Source: Bradysia coprophila (taxonomy: Eukaryota > Arthropoda > Insecta > Diptera > Sciaridae). From it: a stretch of 64,000 nucleotides of DNA. The position numbers and the translations under genes were made by a program. The stretch covers positions 4,648,942-4,712,941 of the forward strand of contig NW_023503941.1 in assembly GCF_014529535.1 (NCBI RefSeq), in the 5' to 3' direction. Below the pieces are notes generated by a model. The model worked only from the letters and a program-made list of their open reading frames with translations. It was not told the DNA's origin and ran no database searches. Shown in pieces: positions 54,681 through 64,000 of the stretch (position 1 is the first letter of the stretch; every line of letters begins with the position of its first letter).

Positions 54681-54850
54681 AAACCCTAAATGATTGAAGA
54701 ACCGCCATTTTTTTTTCATTTCTGGAGCTTTCATTATGAATTGTATAAAACTAGTTGATGGTATAAAAAAAGCGCGACAACGTTTTATACAATTCAAAAT
54801 GAAAGCTCCAGAAATGAAAAAAATGGCGGTTCTTCAATCATTTAGGGTTT
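54681..54850. repeat. Near-perfect 170-bp palindrome
   Basis: AAACCCTAAATGATTGAAGA...ATTGTATAAAAC pairs with GTTTTATACAATTCAAAATG...TCTTCAATCATTTAGGGTTT, with only a few mismatches and a loop of about 35 bp. Confidence 0.85.
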
Positions 54851-55322
54851 TTTTTTACTCATTTTAATTAATTAGAAGTGTTTTGAATCAAATTCCACTT
54901 GGGATTATTTGGAATATCGATTTCAATAAGAAAATAATGGTCCCAAAGCATCTGTATGTGTAAATAATGTCAGATTCTACATGTTTTGTGTCCAGTGTAG
55001 AGCTGTTTTAAAACGTTATGATCATTCGTTTCATAAATTATTTTAAACATTTTTTTCTGCAATTTGGTGACAAAAGGTCCAAACTTGAATATTTTGTAGT
55101 CCGATACGTGTCTCGATGCGAATTCCGTTCAATAATGATTACACAAATTGTGGTTTATTTTATACAAAAGACGCTGTTTACATGAAGCTTCCAACAGATG
55201 GCCGGTGTAGTAAGTAGTATGCCCTCTTAACCTGTCACATACGGCTATTCATATGTTATCGATAACGACGACAAAAATAATGACAAGCTCTGGGTAATAT
55301 GGTTACTTTAGAATGCAATGAA
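54851..55322. other. Intergenic DNA, nothing recognised
   Basis: No gene or repeat terminus was identified. Confidence 0.4.
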
Positions 55323-55605
55323 TTACAATGAAGTATCACTGAAAGTATCACGGATGCTGCACAAGTTGACCCTCTGAATCGCTATGGAAATGCGGTGCAA
55401 GAGGAAATCAAGCGATCTGTTCTCGCCTGTCTTCTTCTTCATAAGTTTGCCCAACTTCTTGAGGAAAAATTTGTGTCGATGGAAGTAATAAACCCGATAA
55501 TAATACTGGGCATATTTCTCGTATTTGTTCAGTTGAGTTATTCTCATTTCTCCAAACAATGGCCTTAGTTGGCCATTGTCGTAAATTTGCACTATACGAT
55601 GACAT
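55323..55605 (-). pseudogene. Retroelement family X, copy 3: C-terminal tail
   Basis: The minus-strand frame ends FFLKKLGKLMKKKTGENRSL, DFLLHRISIAIQRVN and a stop at 55323. It aligns with the tails of copies 1 and 2 (RISIAIQRGNA). Upstream frames are broken. Confidence 0.7.
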
Positions 55606-55720
55606 CGAACTGATGTCGACTATACACGTGTAAATACGAATGGAGAACGAAATGTGTTGGATAGATCAGCGTACAACGTGAATATTGTTGGCATTAGTGG
55701 TTAACGTTAAATGTGGCACA

Positions 55721-57555
55721 TCATGTCCGGAGCGATAGCGGAGGACTTGACGCAGTCTAACTTCCAAAAAAAGAACGAAGAAATTTTTTGGAGACGCGGC
55801 AACTATATATAGGCGAGAATTTAAGTTTCTTTCCTTTGGCCTGTATCACCACAAATCCTATTCTATCTTATTCGCGCTTCAAATACGAGCAAGACGAGCT
55901 ATCACTCGACTATGTAACTTTAAAATTGCCGGAGATACATCGTTTTGAAGTTGGTCATTTTGATAGAAAATGCACCAAATTAACGTTTTCCAAACAATCA
56001 AAATCTTTCAACTTACTCTGTATGTTTCTATCTATCTGTCTATCTATCGACGGTCGATCTCGGAAACTAGTCAGCCAATCTCCATGAAATTTTGCAGGAA
56101 CCTCAGGGTGGGCATAAAAATGAAAATGTGATACGCCATTACCCCAGAAAAAACCAGAATTTTGTTTTATTATTGGCCTCGAAGTGGTTTCTGAGTGTGG
56201 TTTTCGAGGGTCGGGAACGCGTTTTCGGCTGTAGCTTAGCTGTATTGAAACCTACAGAGGCGTGCGACCCATCAAATGAAAGGTATTCGTAACACGATTC
56301 GAACAAAAAAATAATTTAAAAAATCGGGGCAGATTCGTTTGAGCTAGAGTGATTAGAGTGACCAAATTTTGAGCTACTCGAGCGTAGGATGAAAGGACTA
56401 ATAATTTTTTGGGTTATGAGAGATAGAGAATTACTTTCTTCGGCAAAGTCTCAGAGTTTTACGAGTAGAAAAGAAGGGCATTTGTGAAAAATGTCGAAAG
56501 TTGGAAATAGGTGGGTCAATTGGGATTTTAGAGATATTTCTTGAATGGTGGCAGATAGAGAATTACTTTCTTCGTCAATTTTTCGATTTTCGTCTTTCGA
56601 ATTTCGTCAAATTTTCGATTTTCGTCAAATTTTCGAACTTTGTCAAATTTTCAAATTTCGTCAAATTTTCGAATTTCGTCAAATTTTCGATTTTCGTCAA
56701 ATTTTTGATTTTCGTCAAATTTTCGAATTTCGTCAAATTTTCGAATTTCGTCAAATTTTCGAATTTCGTCAAATTTTCAAATTTCGTCAAATTTTCGATT
56801 TTCGTCAAATTTTCGATTTTCGTCAAATTTTCGAATTTCGTCAAATTTTCGAATTTCGTCAAATTTCGAATTTCGTCAAATTTTCGAATTTCGTCAAATT
56901 TTCGAATTTCGTCAAATTTTCTATTTTCGTCAAATTTTCGATTTTTGTGAAATTTTCAAATTTCGCCAAATTTCCGAATTTCTGTTATAAACTGTTATAA
57001 AAATCAGTGTTCTAAAACTTCTAAAACGACTGATATCCCAACAAAAATCTCTTCGAGAAAAGTGTGATGCAGTCTTTGAAGTACAATTTCTAAAATGAAT
57101 GATATCGTTAGAGTTGACGCTTTCAGCTTCGTTACGCAAAAATTAAATTTTACACCCAATTTTAGTTCAAACAAGCTGGCTTAGTTTTTCTCATCATCTG
57201 CCAAATAATTTTTACCAAAAAAAAGTTTGACTGGAAACAACCAAAATTTTACCAAAAAAATCTGCGTCGCAAAGTGGCAAATGTTCAGGAACAGACCAGC
57301 AAGAAAATTTATCTGCCACATGCGACGCAGATTTTTTTGGTAAAATTTTGGTTGTTTCCAGTCAAATTTTTTTTGGTAAAATTATTTGGCAGATGATGAG
57401 AAAATCTAAGCCAGCTTGTTTGAACTAAAATTGGGTGTAAAATTTAATTTTTGCGTAACGAAGCTGAAAGCGTCAACTCTAACGATATCATTCATTTTAG
57501 AAATTGTACTTCAAAGACTGAGTCACACTTTTCTCGAAGAGATTTTTGTTGGGAT
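55721..57555 (-). mobile_element. Element E3, copy 2 (inverted)
   Basis: Runs from TCATGTCCGGAGCG (55721) to GTTGGGAT (57555). It contains the inverted 18-bp minisatellite (56570-56990) and, at its right end, a full 521-bp palindrome. It is collinear with copy 1 read on the other strand. Confidence 0.8.
57035..57555. repeat. 521-bp palindrome forming one end of element E3
   Basis: ATCCCAACAAAAATCTCTTC at the left and its complement at the right. The arms extend about 220 bp each (TTGACGCTTTCAGCTTCGTT, CAAGCTGGCTTAG and others appear in both). The centre lies around 57295. It may transpose independently as a MITE. Confidence 0.85.
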
Positions 57556-57584
57556 AAACATCTGAAATGACTTCATTTTTGCTC

Positions 57585-57657
57585 GTCTCGTTGGTCGAGT
57601 TGGATAGGCGCTGGATTTATAAGCCAGAGGTTGCTAGTTCAAGCCCAGCTGTGGACA
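57585..57657 (+). tRNA. tRNA-like sequence (UAU anticodon position), probably pseudo-tRNA
   Basis: 73 nt. The A box TGGTCGAGTTGG (57592-57603) and B box AGTTCAAGCCC both match the pol III consensus. The anticodon arm CTGG-ATTTATAAG-CCAG puts UAU (Ile) at 34-36, with an A-G mismatch closing the loop. The T arm has one mismatch. The acceptor stem pairs only at positions 1-4. It is therefore probably a pseudo-tRNA or tRNA-derived element. It sits in the loop of an inverted repeat (CATTTTTGCTC...GAGCAAAAATG). Confidence 0.45.
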
Positions 57658-58173
57658 TTATGAGCAAAAATGCTTTCACTTCAGATTTTCATGTCTAGTA
57701 TGTTTCACTTAATAAAAGTTATCTACAATTATCAGTGTGGGCTGTGGGTTGCATGAACAAAACAAGCCTTCTTTTATTTTGCAAAGTTTATAATTACGTT
57801 CGTGTGCGATTAGTCTTGAATCTGGCCAATATGGTTTCTCTTCTTCGTGATATTTTTAAACTTTAATTTCATTCCTCGATTATTGGTCTAAGTTTTTGTC
57901 AAAGGGAAAAGATGTAAAGATGTGTGCAGAAATGTTTGTGGTGTGAAGTTCTAGACAAAATTATAATGCCATTTTGGATTGTACCCAAATTGTGCTTCTT
58001 CAACTATATCCATGGAGCTATCGGTAAGAATGGCGTGTGATATATCAAACGAGAGGTATTGGCCGTACCAATCAAGCACTAATTTCAAATCACAAAGAAA
58101 ACTGTCACATTTATCCTAAGTTTTTGATCTATTGAAAGCCAAAAAAAACTTTTGTTAAAATACATAACACACC
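57658..58173. other. Intergenic DNA, nothing recognised
   Basis: No family signature. The right edge is the 3' flank of the secreted-protein gene. Confidence 0.4.
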
Positions 58174-58667
58174 TTAAATGTATTTCATGAAGCATCCTTT
58201 TGGATCCGTTTTGAACATCTGGAAGAACAAAGAATAAAGAAAAAAAATCAATTTTTTTCGTAATTTATCTAAGATCATCATTACCGTTTTGGTTTTGGAG
58301 TATTGAGTCGTAACAAGCTCAAATAGTACCGTTACCAGATTCTTTGAAGCTCGGCTGGACGTGCCACAGAGATCCTTCAACATTTGATCAAATGTGACGT
58401 ACTTTTTATCAATCATTTGGGAAATGGTTTTTTCGTCAGCTGGATTCTTCAAATTATCCTTAAGGCACGTGTTAACGACTTCTTTCATTTTTCCCTTGAA
58501 ATATTGTCAGATGAGCCTCGAGCCTTCGATTTAGTCAATTCGAATCTTAACAATTAAAGAATTACCGATTTGCACATTTTCGTAATCGTTGCCTTGTAAT
58601 CCCCTTGCGCTTGTAATTGGAGCACCAACATGAGCGTCAGCAGCACAACAACTTTTTTATGATTCAT
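58174..58667 (-). CDS. Four-cysteine secreted protein, paralogue A, 3 exons
   Basis: complement(join(58174..58218, 58285..58494, 58566..58667)), 118 residues. Exon 1 is MNHKKVVVLLTLMLVLQLQA (signal peptide to about residue 20) plus the start of the mature chain. Introns of 71 and 66 bp are phase 0 with GT-AG ends. The mature protein is lysine-rich and probably helical, with cysteines at 32, 44, 77 and 113. ADEKTISQMIDKKYVTFDQM is the best-conserved stretch. I do not recognise the family. Size, signal and Cys pattern suggest a small secreted ligand-binding or defence-type protein, but that is only analogy. Paralogue B (60065-60543) has the same exon sizes and Cys spacing. A TATA box lies at 58788-58795. 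Confidence 0.82.
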
Positions 58668-58787
58668 TGTGTTTAGAGTTCAATCGATCGAACGATATCC
58701 AGTCGTAGCAGATAGACTGAAAACTGAATGGAAAATACCTGCTAGATTGTTACAATACTTTTGTGTCTGAATAGGAACATCAATTGC

Positions 58788-58795
58788 TATATATA
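58788..58795 (-). promoter_or_regulatory. TATA box (TATATATA) of paralogue A
   Basis: Minus-strand TATATATAG about 120 bp upstream of the ATG at 58667. No equivalent is visible upstream of paralogue B. Confidence 0.5.
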
Positions 58796-58799
58796 GGCA

Positions 58800-59089
58800 G
58801 TTATTGTCAACTGCTGTTGAACGAAAGTAGCCTTGCGACTCAGTGTTCTTGACATAAGCGATTCAGTGTTCTTGACATAATTTTTTACCTCTCTTTATTT
58901 GTTGTGCGTGCTGAATCAATTACGTATAAAGAGTTCGTTGTTTGTTTCTCAATCTTTTTAGTCACTTCACTTCACGTTACAAAGGCATTGCTGCTAACTA
59001 TAGTTTATAGCTGAGTAGCCCTAATTCCTAACACAAACCGATCCATTCTCAATTCCTGTACACATTCGATTTCATAATCCATAATTTAT
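58800..59089. other. Upstream flank of paralogue A
   Basis: A 20-bp direct repeat, GCGAYTCAGTGTTCTTGACA, occurs twice in tandem at about 58835-58880. Nothing else was recognised. Confidence 0.45.
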
Positions 59090-59920
59090 TGTCCATGTGA
59101 GTTCCTTGTCCTTTCCGTTTATTCCGCCCGTGCTGCAGTGTTCGCAGATTTCTTACTTTCGCTCGAATTTTCTTTGTTCGGACATTCCCATTTTCTGTGA
59201 CCTAGTTTTCCACAGCTATGACATCTAAACTTGAACGCATTCGTGGCAGAGCTAAGCTGTTGCTTCAAGTGTGTGTTCTCCAGCTTTCTTTTGCCGTATT
59301 CATCAAGAAGTCTACTTCTAATGAAGTCCATATTCAGTGTTTCGGGATTCAGCGTTTCAATATCAGTGACGAGCGTGTCATATGATTTTGGTAACGTCAT
59401 CCATTTCCTCAAGTCTTGCTTAAATCGCCTTTAATTCACGTATAGTCTTGTCAAATTCAAGTAGATGAGCTTTCAAGTCAACGATTCTTGCGTAGTAGCA
59501 GCTGACCGGCTATACTTTTGCGTTCAAAAATAGATTCCAACGTTTCATAAACTTCTTTCACTGTTATTTTATCCTTGATGTATTCGAACTGACTGTCTGC
59601 GCTATGGGAAATCAAAAGAGCTTTGCATCGCTTTTCTTCCTTGATGTATTGTCGATATTCCCGATCGATGGCATGAAGAGTAATAATCTCCAGATCGTCC
59701 ATTACATAATCTGCCAGACCTTTCTGTTCCAGAACTGAAGTCATACGAAATTTCCAGGTATTAAAATTTGTTCCATCGAATTAGAAATGTTTCTATTCTT
59801 TCTTATCCATTTTGATACGTGTCCTGGGCCCATAACCTGTTAGATTTGCAGATGCAGAGTAATGAAAGGCAGGTTTATTTAAGAAAAACGTCCGAGTATA
59901 TTTAGTTCTTACAGAATGAA
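59090..59920 (-). pseudogene. Copia-type retrotransposon 5' end: LTR, PBS and decayed gag
   Basis: Right to left: LTR end (from 59838, ...CTAACA), PBS GGTTATGGGCCCAG (59824-59837), then gag. The gag starts ATGGATAAGAAAGAATAG (already stopped), FDGTNFNTWKFRMTSVLEQK, and KALLISHSADSQFEYIKD. After stops and a frameshift it has a CCHC knuckle, CHSCGKLGHRKWEC (about 59180-59225). Protease, integrase and RT are missing. It is a truncated dead copy lying between the two secreted-protein paralogues. Confidence 0.82.
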
Positions 59921-60064
59921 CAACTGAAATTACTTCACGGCACACTAAATCTAAACGATTAATTTGGATATTATATCATTGGATTACTAAATCCAACATT
60001 TTAAACACAAAGAACTGTCACATTTATGCTAAAAAATTTAATTGAATAAACACTGACATAACAC

Positions 60065-60543
60065 TTAACTATGATTGTACTTCATGATGCATGCTTTTGG
60101 ATCCCTTTTGAACATCTGTTAAATATAAAGAACAAAAATTCAATATATTTCGTTATTTAACTGAGATCATCATTACCGCTTTGATTTTAGAGTATTGTGT
60201 CGTAACAAGCTTAAATAGTCTCGTTACCAGTTTCTTTGAAGCCGCGCTCGACGTATTACAGACATCCTTCAACATTTGATCAAATGTGACGTACTTTTTA
60301 TCAATCATTTGGGAAACAGTTTTCTCGTCAGCCGGATTCTTCAATTGATTCTTGAGGCACGTGTTAACGATTTCTTTTAGTTGTCCCTTGAAATTATGTC
60401 AGATGAGTCTACAATTTAGTCGATTCCAACTGAAGAATTACCGATTTGCACATTTTCGTAATCGTTCCTTTGTAATCCTTTTGCGCTTGTAATTGGAGCG
60501 CCAACATGAGAGTCAGCAGCAAAACAACTATTTTACGATTCAT
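60065..60543 (-). CDS. Four-cysteine secreted protein, paralogue B, 3 exons
   Basis: complement(join(60065..60115, 60177..60386, 60442..60543)), 120 residues. The signal peptide is MNRKIVVLLLTLMLALQLQA. Exon 1 (102 bp) and exon 2 (210 bp) are the same length as in paralogue A, and introns are 55 and 61 bp. The four cysteines are at the same positions, and ADEKTVSQMIDKKYVTFDQM is almost identical. The C terminus is two residues longer (KYNHS). Most differences are conservative (T to A, G to N). This indicates a tandem duplication whose two copies both keep open frames and splice sites. Function unknown. Confidence 0.82.
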
Positions 60544-61089
60544 TGTGTTTAACTTTCGATCGTTGGCAGGTAGACTGACTGAGTGATTGAAAATTCATGT
60601 CTTCTTGCAGGTTATTACAATAATTTTGTGTCTGACTATAAACATCTGTTTCTAAAATTAGATAACAGTTGCTTCTCTTTATTTGTTTTACGTGCTGAAT
60701 TAATTACGCAGCAAGCAATCGTTGTTTGTTTCCCAATTTGTTCATTAATGCAAAAAGTACTGTGGGCTATTCAGGACCTACTTTTGGCAAATTTATTTGG
60801 AAACTCATGGAATTTGAAGCAGATGGTGAGGGCTGGGGTGACGGTTTTTCAACGATAAACTTGTAAATGATGCGTCAAATGAAATGTTCTTGCCAATCCT
60901 CCATTTTTTTGTGGAAATATATGTGAACCACATACAGGCCACCATATTGGATTTTATTAAAAATGAAATATCTCGTTGATAATGATTCTTAGAGAGTTGC
61001 TGTCAAGAGGGAAGCGATTGGTTATGTTTACTGTTTATGTTTCAAAATTTGTTCAGTGTCCCACGTTCTCAGGTGTTGTGGTAAAAATC
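60544..61089. other. Upstream flank of paralogue B
   Basis: A fragment GGCCACCATATTGGATTTTA (about 60938) belongs to the foldback-arm family at 17700-19115. No gene is recognised. Confidence 0.4.
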
Positions 61090-62061
61090 ATCCCAACAAA
61101 AATCTCTTCGAGAAAAGTGTCACGCAGTCTTTTAAATACAATTTCTAAAATGAATGATATCGCTAGAGTTGACGCTTTCAGCTTCGAAATTTGAAAATTT
61201 GACGAAATTCGAAAATTTGACGAAATTTGACGAAATTCGAAAATTTTACGAAATTTGACGAAATTCGAAAATTTGACGAAAATCGAAAATTTGACGAAAT
61301 TCCAAAATCTGACGAAATTTAGAAAATTTGACGAAAATCGAAAATTTGCCGAAGAAAGTAATTCTCTATTACCCAAAAAAATATTAGTCCTTTCATCCTA
61401 CGCTCGAGTAGCTCAAAATTTGGTCACTCTAATCACTCTAGCTCAAACGAATCTGCCCCGATTTTTTTAATTATTTTTTTGTTCGAATTGTGTTACGAAT
61501 ACCTTTCATTTGATGGGTCGCACGCCTCTGTAGGTTTCAATACAGCTAAGCTACAGCCGAAAACGCGTTCCCGACCCTCGAAAACGACACTCAGAAACCA
61601 CTTCGAGGCCAATAAAACAAAATTCTGGTTTTTCCTGGGGTAATGGCGTATCACATTTTCTTTTTTATGCCTACCCTGAGGTTCCTGCAAAATTTCATGG
61701 AGATTGGCTGACTAGTTTCCGAGATCGACCGTCGATAGATAGACAGATAGAAACATACAGAGTAAGTTGAAAGATTTTGATTGTTTGGAAAACGTTAATT
61801 TGATGCATTTTCTATGAAAAATGACCAACTTCAAAACGATGTATTTCCGGCAATTTTAAACCTACATAGTCGAGTGATAGCTCGTTTTGCTCGTATTTGA
61901 AGCGCGAATAAGATAGAATAGGATTTGTGGTGATACAGGCCAAAGGAAAGAAACTTAAATTCTCGCCTATATATAGTTGCCGCGTCTCAAAAAATTTTCT
62001 TCGTTCTTTTTTTGGAAGTTAGACTGCGTCAAGTCCTCCGCTATCGCTCCGGACATGATCT
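61090..62061 (+). mobile_element. Element E3, copy 3 (shortened)
   Basis: Starts ATCCCAACAAAAATCTCTTC and ends GCTCCGGACATGATCT. Only about eight minisatellite units (61190-61350) remain. The 3' 700 bp is nearly identical to copy 1. Confidence 0.82.
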
Positions 62062-62184
62062 ATTTGGTCTAATTTTTTATTTTTCTCTTTCGTCAGTAAT
62101 TTACCTTTTGAATCTGTCAAAATCGGTATTACCGTTCCCCGATCATCAGAAAAAAGGCGCTAGGTGTAAGTCCTATGTTAAAAG

Positions 62185-62190
62185 TTTATT
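62185..62190 (-). terminator. Poly(A) signal (AATAAA, minus strand) of the protease homologue
   Basis: TTTATT on the plus strand, 9 bp beyond the stop codon (62200-62202), so the 3' UTR would be very short. Confidence 0.5.
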
Positions 62191-62199
62191 TTTTCATCA

Positions 62200-63051
62200 T
62201 TACATTTGTGCGTTGTCGATCACACTATCAATCCATGAAATATAAGCACTAATACGAGTGAAAACAGCCGGCCTATCATTCAAACCACAAGGGATAAGTC
62301 CCCATGATACCAACGCAACAGCTACATCATTTTGTACCAAAGCGCCACCATCATCGAACATACAAGCGCTCGCAGCTGTTGATCCAGCACAAATATTAGT
62401 TTCACTGATAGGATCGGGCCATGGCCAGTCATTTCGACAACTTTCGAGCGGAACAATTACCAACTGAGCCGTTTGTAAGATGTCGGGAAACACGGGGAAA
62501 AATCCATACGCTGTGCTTCCCCATCCATGTATCGTACCGACACCAGTTGGAATGGTGTCAGCGGCCGGCAGCTCAATTGCATTCACTAAGGAGTCAAACA
62601 CAAATGGCGTGCGAATCAGAATAAGACCAATGTCGTGTGGCCCTTGGAATCCATCGAAATCTTCATGCGTCCACATATCATCTAATGTCACATGCCGAAT
62701 TTGTTCTACACCTTGGAATGTACTGAGGTCATGCAAACCAGCCACAACGGTGCTGATTCCATTAGTTGGATAGCTTTGCACACAGTGACCTGCTGTTAAA
62801 ACCCAATTAGTGTGAATGATTATTCCAGCACAGAAATGGGCGGGTCTGATAGTTCCCCATTGCAGAGAAACTTTGTGTGGTGCACTATGCGGCACAGCAT
62901 TTTCTCCTCCAACAACTCTGCCAATATTTGTGGAAATTCGTCCGGAACGTACAAGTACTCCATTTTGAACTTCAAATGTTGGTGCCTGCTGACGTGGCAA
63001 CGCTTGCGAGGAAGCGACAGCACACAAAATCAAAATTGTAACAAATTTCAT
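62200..63051 (-). CDS. S1-family serine protease homologue, catalytic Ser replaced by Asp
   Basis: 283 residues, no introns. Signal peptide MKFVTILILCAVASSQA, a propeptide, then the activation site R45|VVGGENA. The His loop TAGHC (H89) and the catalytic-Asp region PHDIGLI (D140) are intact. At the third site, where family members have GDSGGP, this protein has FDDGGA. The serine (D234) and the oxyanion-hole glycine (F232) are both changed, so hydrolysis is not expected. Such homologues act as cofactors in immune or clotting cascades or in digestion; which applies here is unknown. There is no clip domain. The cysteines of the standard chymotrypsin pairs are present. A TATA box lies at 63121-63128 and an AATAAA at 62185-62190. 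Confidence 0.95.
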   Translation of the reverse strand: MKFVTILILCAVASSQALPRQQAPTFEVQNGVLVRSGRISTNIGRVVGGENAVPHSAPHKVSLQWGTIRPAHFCAGIIIHTNWVLTAGHCVQSYPTNGISTVVAGLHDLSTFQGVEQIRHVTLDDMWTHEDFDGFQGPHDIGLILIRTPFVFDSLVNAIELPAADTIPTGVGTIHGWGSTAYGFFPVFPDILQTAQLVIVPLESCRNDWPWPDPISETNICAGSTAASACMFDDGGALVQNDVAVALVSWGLIPCGLNDRPAVFTRISAYISWIDSVIDNAQM

Positions 63052-63120
63052 TTTGTTCGTTCACGGTCCGTTTCGGATCAACTACAGCGTATTAACGTGG
63101 GCAACCAGGTGCCGAAGAGC

Positions 63121-63128
63121 ATATATAA
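63121..63128 (-). promoter_or_regulatory. TATA box of the protease homologue
   Basis: TTATATAT on the minus strand about 70 bp upstream of the ATG at 63051. Confidence 0.55.
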
Positions 63129-64000
63129 TCTGCTACTCTTCGCATTTTCTAATATCTGTCGTGTTCAGATAAGAAATACACCACTTGACTGTGGAAGCAT
63201 TTAGGTGGATTATCAAAAATTATCAAATATTACGAGCATGTCTAGTCATATTATTCATAGATAATTCTTATGCAACAGTTTTACACTGAAAATATTGGTC
63301 GATAATAGACACAATGCGTTGATGTAGACTGTACTTAACAGATAATTATTAGACCCGTACGAAGTACAGGGGTCTCATAGGTCTACTAACACGTTTGTAA
63401 CACGTCGAGTTCGACTCCTAGTCTTGCAAAGACAACTCACGGTGCGGTTGAATGGAGTTTAATTAAACATGTCGTCGCAAATTTGATATTTTTGGATGTT
63501 CTTTGTCTGCTTGTGACCCTGAACAACGTTCCACAAAAATTTTTGATTTTCATCCGTGCAGTCCGATCGATTGCAATCGATAGGGAATGGAATTTTAATA
63601 GTTATGACAAAAAATTTGTCGCATGGATGCAAGGTGGACAGGTGGCGACTCATTGAAGTTGAAAAATGACGATCTTTGAAAGGTTCTACAGGCGTGGATA
63701 CTTGAGTCACAGAGGTGGTAGGTAATTAGTTGTACAAGTAGAGGGACATTAGCCCTACCAATATCCAAAAAATTACTTTTTCAAATTTTCTACATAGCAA
63801 CTTTATAGTGGTTCAAAATTTTTCTCTGATTTTTAGCCATAGTTGTGAAACTCAGCAACACCTAACTGACACTCATGATAATTTTTCGCAGCCAAACTGC
63901 TTAATTTTGTGTTGCTGTTAGTCTCAGCTTTCCAACAACAACCCACTTGCTATATCTCTGGTCAACAGTGCCGTTCTATTGAGTGCCTAAGTGAGGTAAG
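63129..64000. other. Intergenic DNA with a GACCCGTACGAAGTAC repeat terminus
   Basis: The terminus at 63353-63368 belongs to the CCCCGTACGAAGTAC family (2680, 9170, 10110, 17255). A B-box-like GAGTTCGACTCC at about 63407-63418 has no convincing A box. No gene is recognised. Confidence 0.4.

Noticed and set aside
63380-63440. A tRNA around the B-box-like GAGTTCGACTCC
   Set aside because: No convincing A box or cloverleaf.

Overview
The window looks like repeat-choked intergenic and intronic DNA from an arthropod nuclear genome. An insect is most likely, and a nematoceran fly such as a fungus gnat is my best guess, but the sequence does not prove it. Support comes from short introns of 55-75 bp, AT-rich noncoding DNA, a chitin-binding type-2 (peritrophin-A) domain, an S1 protease homologue, jockey-type, Penelope-like and copia-type retroelements, and TATA boxes upstream of small secreted-protein genes. 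There are no operons, no CRISPR arrays and no intact viral genes.

Host genes, left to right. (1) 20255-21433 (-) encodes a secreted protein with one CBM14 chitin-binding domain and two bulb-type lectin domains joined by Thr/Pro linkers. (2) 36543-47065 (+) is a four-exon macrophage-expressed gene 1 / perforin-2 (MACPF) gene whose modelled product is 709 residues. Its two large introns hold MITEs, a 1.8-kb repeat, a giant inverted array and a 2.7-kb satellite. (3) 50263-50700 (+) is a two-exon gene for a small membrane-anchored protein. It lies inside a 2755-bp transposon-like element with 17-bp terminal inverted repeats and an 8-bp target duplication. (4) 52414-52873 (+) is a three-exon R-SNARE (synaptobrevin/VAMP). 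(5) 54300-54495 (-) may be an orphan first exon. (6) 58174-58667 and 60065-60543 (both -) are paralogous three-exon genes for four-cysteine secreted proteins, with a decayed copia element between them. (7) 62200-63051 (-) is a serine-protease homologue whose catalytic serine is replaced by aspartate.

Most of the rest is mobile DNA. There are hAT-like MITEs with 8-bp target duplications (615, 25354, 37125), a probable one with an imperfect duplication (3740), two copies of a Tc1/mariner-like non-autonomous element (6810 and 21953), and a non-LTR retrotransposon inserted cleanly in the second copy. A jockey copy is split by a MITE. Three copies of an RT family carry a C-terminal RPDG...WD region. 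Two Penelope-like remnants and three copia PBS/LTR junctions are also present, along with many palindromic or foldback elements.

A recurrent theme is palindromic elements whose centre is an array of short self-complementary units (GATATC, CGATAATATCG, GATAATTATC and similar). The most unusual items are the gene-bearing 2755-bp element, the chitin-binding/bulb-lectin protein, the full-length perforin-2 gene, and a tRNA-like sequence in the loop of an inverted repeat. All calls were made by eye; no alignment or database search was run.
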